From NCBI RefSeq assembly GCF_003814875.1, contig NZ_RKQF01000001.1, positions 7,998,001 to 8,062,000 on the forward strand: a stretch of 64,000 nt of DNA. Direction: 5' to 3'. Origin of the DNA: Streptomyces sp. Ag109_O5-1. Lineage in GTDB: Bacteria; Actinomycetota; Actinomycetes; Streptomycetales; Streptomycetaceae. Numbering within the stretch: position 1 is the stretch's first letter; the number at the start of each line of letters is the position of its first letter. Positions 59,574-64,000 of this stretch are shown here, piece after piece. The position numbers were made by a program, and so were the translations under genes. Below the pieces are notes generated by a model. The model saw only the letters and a program-made list of their open reading frames with translations. It did no database searches and was not told the origin of the DNA.

Positions 59574-60107
59574 TCAGATCCCGTCGCCTCTCGCCCGGCG
59601 ATGCAGGAGCCAGGTACCGCCCGCGGCGGCGACGGCCAGAGCCGCTACGCCCGCCGTGGTCTGCACGGAGTCGGTGCCAAGGGCAGCACCGACCCCCGTC
59701 TTCACACTGCCGTGGGGCTGCAGCTGCTGCGCCTGCGACCCGGCGGCCGGCGTCATCGCCACCGTCAGGTCACCGGTCACCCGCAGATTCCCCGCGGCGC
59801 ACGTCGCGACGATCTCGTACGTCCCCGGCTGCGCGCCGGCCGGCACCCGGAACTGCCCGATCGCCTCGCCCTCGTGGGCACTGGGCGCCAGCGTGAACGT
59901 GCCGGCGCCGACCGAGCCCGCGTCGCCGACCGCCGACCCCTTCTCGCCGCACGCCGCCGTGTTCACCGAGACCTGTCCGCCCGGCGACGCGGTCGACGGG
60001 TAGACATCCAGGCCGCTGGCGCCGCCGCCGTACGCCGGCGCGGCGGCGAGACCGGCCGCGGCCGCGGCGAGCGCGGTCCCGGTCAGCAGACGGACGGTGC
60101 GTCGCAT
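59574..60107 (-). CDS. Secreted, C-terminally anchored protein (possible sortase partner)
   Basis: A 177-residue protein from ATG 60107. Signal peptide RRTVRLLTGTALAAAAAGLAAAPAYG; then a beta-rich domain (VYPSTASPGGQVSVNTAACG, GTFTLAPSAHEGEAIGQFRV, GTYEIVATCAAGNLRVTGDL) with two cysteines. The C-terminus is a hydrophobic helix (TTAGVAALAVAAAGGTWLLH) followed by RRARGDGI. That ending resembles a cell-wall sorting signal, but no LPxTG is visible. It is cotranscribed with, or close to, the class F sortase. Confidence 0.75.
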   Translation of the reverse strand: MRRTVRLLTGTALAAAAAGLAAAPAYGGGASGLDVYPSTASPGGQVSVNTAACGEKGSAVGDAGSVGAGTFTLAPSAHEGEAIGQFRVPAGAQPGTYEIVATCAAGNLRVTGDLTVAMTPAAGSQAQQLQPHGSVKTGVGAALGTDSVQTTAGVAALAVAAAGGTWLLHRRARGDGI

Positions 60108-60310
60108 GGTGCTCCCTCGTCGAGCTCGTCCCACTTCCTTGCTCTACCGAGGTAAAAGCCAACCGGCCGGGCCCGCTTCCTGAGATTCCGTCAGTTGTGG
60201 GATGAACGGGTGTCACGGAGGGGGTTCGCCGGGGGTGTTGCGCGGGCGTTCTGGCAGGTCAAGGGGGCCGAGCAAGGGAAAGTATGAAGAACACACGAAT
60301 GGGTGCCCCC

Positions 60311-60418
60311 TCATGGACACGGCGGCCGGTAGGCGATGTCCCCGACGTACTGCCGCCACTCCTTCTGCGCGAGGGTGTGCTTCGTGGCGGCGCAGACACG
60401 CCGGTCGGCCCGGTAGGG
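60311..60418 (-). pseudogene. Remnant of a WD40/nSTAND-type protein (C-terminal tail)
   Basis: The minus strand encodes DRRVCAATKHTLAQKEWRQY and VGDIAYRPPCP before a stop at 60311-60313. This is the ending that closes many streptomycete WD40-repeat proteins (xxRVCAxxxHxLxxxEWxxYxxxxxYRPxC). Upstream only unrelated sequence is present, so the gene has been reduced to its last 35 codons. The gap 60108-60620 contains no complete gene. Confidence 0.6.
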
Positions 60419-60620
60419 GGCCGGAGCGCGGTCGGGTCCGCAGGCCGCGCGGCGGAACTGCGGCCGGGACGACCGGTCTGCCGGTGCCCCGGCGGGGGTG
60501 GGCACCGGCAGACCTCCACGGGGCGATGCACGCGAAAGGCGGCCGGCAAGATGCGGGCCGTGCCCGGTCGAGTACCTGCCCGACACGGGCGGTCGGGGAC
60601 TCCACGGGCGGTTCGCCGAC

Positions 60621-60812
60621 CGCGCCTGGCTGACGGACGGCATGCGGGTCCTCTCGGAGAAGCAGCGCAGCGTCGTCGCGTTGCGGCACTGGGCGCAGCC
60701 GGCCACCGAGGAGACGGCCGCCGCCCTCGGCATGTCGGCGGGGACGGTCAGGAGCACCCTGCGCCGGGCGCTCGCCCGGCTCCGCGAGGAACTGGAGCGC
60801 AGCGGCCTGTGA
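60621..60812 (+). pseudogene. Remnant of an ECF sigma factor (region 4)
   Basis: AWLTDGMRVLSEKQRSVVAL and RHWAQPATEETAAALGMSAG, TVRSTLRRALARLREEL form a clean sigma region 4 of SigE-type ECF factors. An ATG at 60642 is present, but region 2 is missing and no sigma factor can work without it. The stop TGA lies directly before the convergent YceI gene. Upstream in-frame sequence is low-quality coding. Confidence 0.65.
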
Positions 60813-60817
60813 CCCGG

Positions 60818-61483
60818 TCAACTCCCGTTCGGTGTCGCACGGATCGCCGCGATGTCGAACTGCAGACGGACCGTCTCGCTGACCATCGCGCCGCCCTCCG
60901 CCAGCCGGGAGTTGTACGACAGACCCCAGTCCATGCGGTTGATGGTGGTGGTGCCGTCGAAGCCGACCCGTTCGTAGCCGAAGGGGTCCGTGACATTTCC
61001 TATGTAGGTGAGTTCCAGGTCGACCGGACGGGTCGTGTTCTTGATGGTGAGGTCGCCTGTCATGACGTAGACGTCGGGGGATTTCAGGCGTACCGCCGAG
61101 CTCTGGAAGCGCATCCGCGGGTAGGTCGAGGCGTCCAGGAAGTCGCGGCCGACCAGGTGGGCGTCCCGCTGCTCCACGCCCGTGTCGACGCTGCCCGTGG
61201 ACAGGACGATCTCCGCCCGGGAGCGGGACGGGTCGCGGCCGTCGAAGTAGAGGCGGCTCTGGTACTCGGCGAAGGCGCCGCGGACCGTCGTCACCATCGC
61301 GTGCCGGACCGAGAAACCGATTCTGCTGTGGGCCGGGTCGATGATCCACTCACCGGTGAGGGCGGCGAGGGCGGGGTCCAGGAGAACGGGGGCGGAGGTG
61401 GGGGTGGCAGCCGGGGCGACCGTGGGGCGCGGCGGGGCCGTGGGGGTGCGGCGGGACGCGTGGGGGCGGCTGAACAAGTTCAT
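60818..61483 (-). CDS. YceI-family protein
   Basis: A 221-residue lipocalin-like beta-barrel protein. The core motif ALTGEWIIDPAHSRIGFSVRHAM is diagnostic, with LYFDGRDPSRSRAEIVLSTGSVDTG and HLVGRDFLDASTYPRMRFQS following. It has a disordered Pro/Thr N-terminus and no clear signal peptide. YceI proteins bind isoprenoid-type lipids; this member resembles the many streptomycete paralogues. ATG 61483. It converges on the sigma-factor remnant. Confidence 0.85.
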   Translation of the reverse strand: MNLFSRPHASRRTPTAPPRPTVAPAATPTSAPVLLDPALAALTGEWIIDPAHSRIGFSVRHAMVTTVRGAFAEYQSRLYFDGRDPSRSRAEIVLSTGSVDTGVEQRDAHLVGRDFLDASTYPRMRFQSSAVRLKSPDVYVMTGDLTIKNTTRPVDLELTYIGNVTDPFGYERVGFDGTTTINRMDWGLSYNSRLAEGGAMVSETVRLQFDIAAIRATPNGS

Positions 61484-61670
61484 GGATTATCTAGTTAGTG
61501 CACACGAGTAAATGCCGCAAGTGGCGGGTGGGGCACGGGAGTTCAGGAATTCCGTGCGCCGTCACGGAAGCTGCACAACTCCGCCATGGTTTCCGCTCAG
61601 GAATCCACTCGGATTCCACTCGGACTCATTCCGGTATTCCCGAATTCCGGGTGTTTCCCGAATCGGGCGA

Positions 61671-61703
61671 CGGCCGCCCCGGTCCGTTCGCCCGGGGCGG
61701 CCG
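61671..61703 (-). terminator. Terminator of the M4 protease gene
   Basis: CGGCCGCCCCGG (61671-61682) and CCGGGGCGGCCG (61692-61703) form a perfect 12-bp stem over a nine-base loop, 23 bases beyond the protease stop on its strand. The remaining 61484-61670 is AT-rich for this genome and non-coding. Confidence 0.8.
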
Positions 61704-61726
61704 CCCTCATGTACCCGAGCCGCCGC

Positions 61727-63370
61727 TCAGTTCACGTTCACCGCGCTCCACGCCGCGGCCACCGCGTTGTACTCGGTGCTCCCCGCGCCGTACAGGTCCT
61801 TCGCCGCGTTGAGGGTCGCCGTCCGCGCGCCCGCGTAGTTCGTCGAGGACGTCATGTAGACCGTCAGCGCGCGGTACCAGATCGCGCCGAGCTTGTCGCG
61901 GCCGATGCCCGTGACCGTCGAGCCGTTGTACGTCGGCGAGTTGTAGCTCACGCCGTTGATGCTCTTCGCGCCGCTGCCCTCGGCGAGGAGGTACGCGAAG
62001 TGGTTCGCCACGCCGGAGGAGTAGTGCACGTCCAGGTTCCCGACCGACGAACTCCAGTAGTCCGCCGAATTCCCGTCCTTCGACGGCTGGTCCATGTAGC
62101 GGAGCGCCGTCTTGCCGAAGCCCGAGCGGACGATCTTCTCGCCGATCAGGTAGTCGCCCGGGTCGGAGGGGTTGTTCGCGTACCACTCCACCAGCGTGCC
62201 GAGGATGTCGGACGTGGCCTCGTTCAGGCCGCCGGACTCGCCCGTGTAGGTCAGCGCCGCCGTCTTGGAGGTGACCCCGTGCGTCATCTCGTGGCCCGCC
62301 ACGTCCAGCGCCACCAGCGGGCCGAAGGTCGTCCCGTCACCGTCGCCGTACGTCATGCAGAAGCAACTGTCATCCCAGAAGGCGTTGTTGTAGCTGTTGC
62401 CGTAGTGAACGCGGTTGTACGAGCCCTTGCCGTCGCCGGCGATGCCGTTGCGGCCGTGGACGTTCTTGTAGTAGTCCCAGGTCTCGTTGGTGCCGTACTG
62501 CGCGTCGACCGCCGCCGAGGAACGGTCCGAAGCGGCCCCGGTGCCCCAGTGGTTGTCGGCGTCCGTGAACACCGTGTTCGGCGCCCGGCTGATGCAGATG
62601 CCGAAGATGCACAGGTCGGTCTTGTTGGCCGCGTCCCCGGTGAAGGTGTTGCCGCGCGTCGGGTCGGTGAGGTTGAACGTCGATCCGGACTGCGTCGTCT
62701 CCAGCGGAACCGTGCCGCTGTACAGGGACTTGCCGTCGCCGGTCGCCGTCTCGATGCTGTCCCAGGCGTCGATCTGGGCGCCGCTGCGGGCGTCCGTCAG
62801 CACCGTGCGGGCGACCGGGTTGCCGAGCGAGTCCTTGCCGACGGCGTTGGTGCGCCAGGCCAGCTTCGGGGTGCCGTGCAGCGCGTCGACGACCAGCTGC
62901 GGCTTGGCCTGCACCTGCTTCAGCGCGTCGCCGAGGTTCACCGCGCGCAGCGCGTTCACCGCGAGGTCGGCGGCCTTCGGGGCGGATATCCGCGGCACGA
63001 TCGAGGCGAGGGATATCGTGCTCCGGGTCGCCCGGTCGGCGCTGCGGTACGCGCCGTCCGCCTTCAGGTGGACCACGAAGTCACCGCCCAGCACCGGGAG
63101 CTGACGGTACGTACGGTCGTAGCGGACGTGCTGGGTGCCGCTCTTGTCGACGATCACGTCACGGACCGAGGTGCCCTCGGCGGACGTGAGTCCCAGGCCG
63201 GCGGCGTGCTGGAGAAGCGCCTGTGCCGCGTTGGCGATCGCGGTGGCCCGGGTCGGTCTGGCGTCGGCGTGGGCGGCGGGGGAGAGTGCGGCGGTCAGCA
63301 GGGTCGCGGTGGTGGCGGCGACACCGGCCGTGGCGAGACGGGAAACGCGGGTGTTCCGGGTCCGGCTCAT
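61727..63370 (-). CDS. Secreted M4-family metalloprotease (thermolysin-like)
   Basis: The 547-residue preproenzyme has a signal peptide (VSRLATAGVAATTATLLTAALSPAAHA), an N-terminal FTP/PepSY-type propeptide (about residues 30-200) and the thermolysin fold. The zinc motif is HEMTH in ALDVAGHEMTHGVTSKTA, the third ligand is in GGLNEATSDILG and the catalytic histidine is in the late DVHYSSGVANHFAYLLAEG. ATG 63370 is preceded by GAGGAGACTG. It lacks a PPC or P-domain tail. It is an extracellular protease, divergent from a gamma-glutamylcyclotransferase gene. Confidence 0.92.
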   Translation of the reverse strand: MSRTRNTRVSRLATAGVAATTATLLTAALSPAAHADARPTRATAIANAAQALLQHAAGLGLTSAEGTSVRDVIVDKSGTQHVRYDRTYRQLPVLGGDFVVHLKADGAYRSADRATRSTISLASIVPRISAPKAADLAVNALRAVNLGDALKQVQAKPQLVVDALHGTPKLAWRTNAVGKDSLGNPVARTVLTDARSGAQIDAWDSIETATGDGKSLYSGTVPLETTQSGSTFNLTDPTRGNTFTGDAANKTDLCIFGICISRAPNTVFTDADNHWGTGAASDRSSAAVDAQYGTNETWDYYKNVHGRNGIAGDGKGSYNRVHYGNSYNNAFWDDSCFCMTYGDGDGTTFGPLVALDVAGHEMTHGVTSKTAALTYTGESGGLNEATSDILGTLVEWYANNPSDPGDYLIGEKIVRSGFGKTALRYMDQPSKDGNSADYWSSSVGNLDVHYSSGVANHFAYLLAEGSGAKSINGVSYNSPTYNGSTVTGIGRDKLGAIWYRALTVYMTSSTNYAGARTATLNAAKDLYGAGSTEYNAVAAAWSAVNVN

Positions 63371-63440
63371 CAGTCTCCTCGGAGAGATGCCTCGAAGGCG
63401 TGGGGGTGGCGCTGATGACTTCCAGAGATTTAAGGGCCCC

Positions 63441-63450
63441 TGACATGTCA
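63441..63450. promoter_or_regulatory. Palindrome in the protease promoter region
   Basis: TGACATGTCA is a perfect ten-base palindrome, followed at once by TGTCC, giving overlapping GACATGTCATGTC half-sites. It lies in the 139-bp gap between the protease and the cyclotransferase gene and could bind a dimeric regulator; this is weak evidence. Confidence 0.35.
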
Positions 63451-63509
63451 TGTCCATAGCGCATCCATGGAGATGTGTGTGGGGGTGGAGTGGGTGGAGA
63501 ATCCTTTCT

Positions 63510-63938
63510 GTGACCACCCGGAACCCCCACCACCTCCCGTTCTTCGTCTACGGCACGCTCCGCCCCGGTGAGATCAACCACGACGCCTGTCTGCGGGGCC
63601 GGACGGAGGCGGAGGAACCCGGACTGCTCGACGGCGCGGTGCTCTACGACGGACCCGGCTATCCCTACGCCGTCGAGGCGCCCGGGGGAGAGGTGCACGG
63701 CGAACTGGTCACCGCACGACCGGAGTCGTACGACCGGCTGCTCCTGGAACTCGACGAGCTGGAGGAGTGCGTGCCGGGCGACCCGGCGAGCCTGTACGTG
63801 CGCGTCGAGCGGGACGTCGTACGGCTGCGGGACGGCGCCGCCGTCCGGGCCTGGGTGTACGTCGCCGGGCCCGTGGTCGCCGGGAAACTGCGCGCGGACG
63901 GCCGGCGCATCACCGGCGGCGACTGGCTGGCCCGCTGA
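63510..63938 (+). CDS. Gamma-glutamylcyclotransferase family protein
   Basis: A 142-residue GGCT-fold protein: FFVYGTLRPGEINHDACLRG holds the substrate loop YGTLRPGE. DGAVLYDGPGYPYAVEAPGG and VHGELVTARPESYDRLLLELDELEE include the catalytic glutamate. It releases pyroglutamate from gamma-glutamyl compounds or acts on similar amines. GTG 63510 is the probable start. It ends 13 bases before the convergent gene at the right edge. Confidence 0.85.
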   Translation: MTTRNPHHLPFFVYGTLRPGEINHDACLRGRTEAEEPGLLDGAVLYDGPGYPYAVEAPGGEVHGELVTARPESYDRLLLELDELEECVPGDPASLYVRVERDVVRLRDGAAVRAWVYVAGPVVAGKLRADGRRITGGDWLAR

Positions 63939-63951
63939 GCCGGGACAGGCC

Positions 63952-64000
63952 CTACGGCCGTACCGCCTCCACCCGCACCGCGCACGCCTTGAACTCCGGC
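63952..64000 (-). CDS. Partial gene at the right edge, probably nitrate reductase/molybdopterin oxidoreductase C-terminus
   Basis: Only the last 15 codons are visible: PEFKACAVRVEAVRP and a TAG at 63952-63954. The FKACAVRVE ending is typical of assimilatory nitrate reductases of the molybdopterin oxidoreductase family, and the nitrite reductase operon lies 5 kb away. The evidence is a short tail only, so the call is tentative. Confidence 0.5.
   Translation of the reverse strand, partial: PEFKACAVRVEAVRP

Noticed and set aside
1..64000. CRISPR arrays, tRNA/rRNA genes, insertion sequences, prophage or integrase
   Set aside because: No spaced direct repeats, no tRNA-like cloverleaf at gene ends, and no transposase or integrase motifs were recognised in the proteins.

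Overview
This window is from the conserved chromosome core of a Streptomyces-type actinomycete. The base composition is very GC-rich, GTG starts are common, and GGAGG-type ribosome binding sites and ATGA/GTGA start-stop overlaps are frequent. Diagnostic gene families are present (SpoIIE/GAF/HATPase phosphatase, SigE-type ECF sigma factor, ROK regulators, Zur-znuACB next to glyS and uppS, GH18 chitinase with DasR-like sites). From memory, the order leuA - recO - uppS - zur/znu - glyS - chitinase - dusB - ppdK - nirBD follows the core of S. coelicolor; this was not checked by alignment.

Layout. 1-430: end of leuA and its terminator. 0.5-11.1 kb: a TerB-like protein, a secreted sialidase, an ECF sigma factor with a membrane partner, gene debris, then a five-gene operon for a peptide-type ABC importer (including a permease-ATPase fusion) ending in a DapA/NanA-type aldolase. 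11.2-18.8 kb: housekeeping recO and uppS, a decayed histidine phosphatase, the zinc regulon (znuA-znuC-znuB-zur) and glyS. 18.8-25.1 kb: a phosphodiesterase-like protein, a chitinase, an aldo/keto reductase with a striking operator, TetR, and small secreted and hydrolase genes. 25.4-32.8 kb: a SpoIIE-type signalling protein, two MFS exporters (one divergent from an XRE/MmyB-type regulator) and a broken TIR gene. 32.9-44.6 kb: dusB, an LTA-synthase-like sulfatase, two alpha-glucan or glucoside hydrolases divergent from a ROK repressor, a 440-bp structured non-coding region, and ppdK. 44.6-54.4 kb: a DUF234-type ATPase, small conserved proteins, a rhomboid protease, an Lrp regulator divergent from an FMN hydroxyacid oxidase, a broken SDR with its TetR neighbour, and assorted enzymes. 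54.4-58.6 kb: the assimilatory nitrite reductase operon. 58.8-64 kb: a class F sortase and a membrane-anchored partner, more gene debris, a YceI protein, an M4 metalloprotease, a gamma-glutamylcyclotransferase, and what looks like the tail of the nitrate reductase.

The most unusual features are: (i) a dispersed intergenic repeat of Streptomyces inserted in frame inside an ABC ATPase gene; (ii) a nested set of inverted repeats upstream of ppdK; (iii) a 72-bp tandem repeat encoding a His-Pro tail on a glycosidase; (iv) a putative sialic-acid scavenging locus; (v) several genes from which the middle has been lost while one or both ends remain; and (vi) short perfect operator-like palindromes in front of several genes. 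No tRNA, rRNA, CRISPR array, insertion sequence or prophage was recognised. I could not identify an obviously new multi-gene system.
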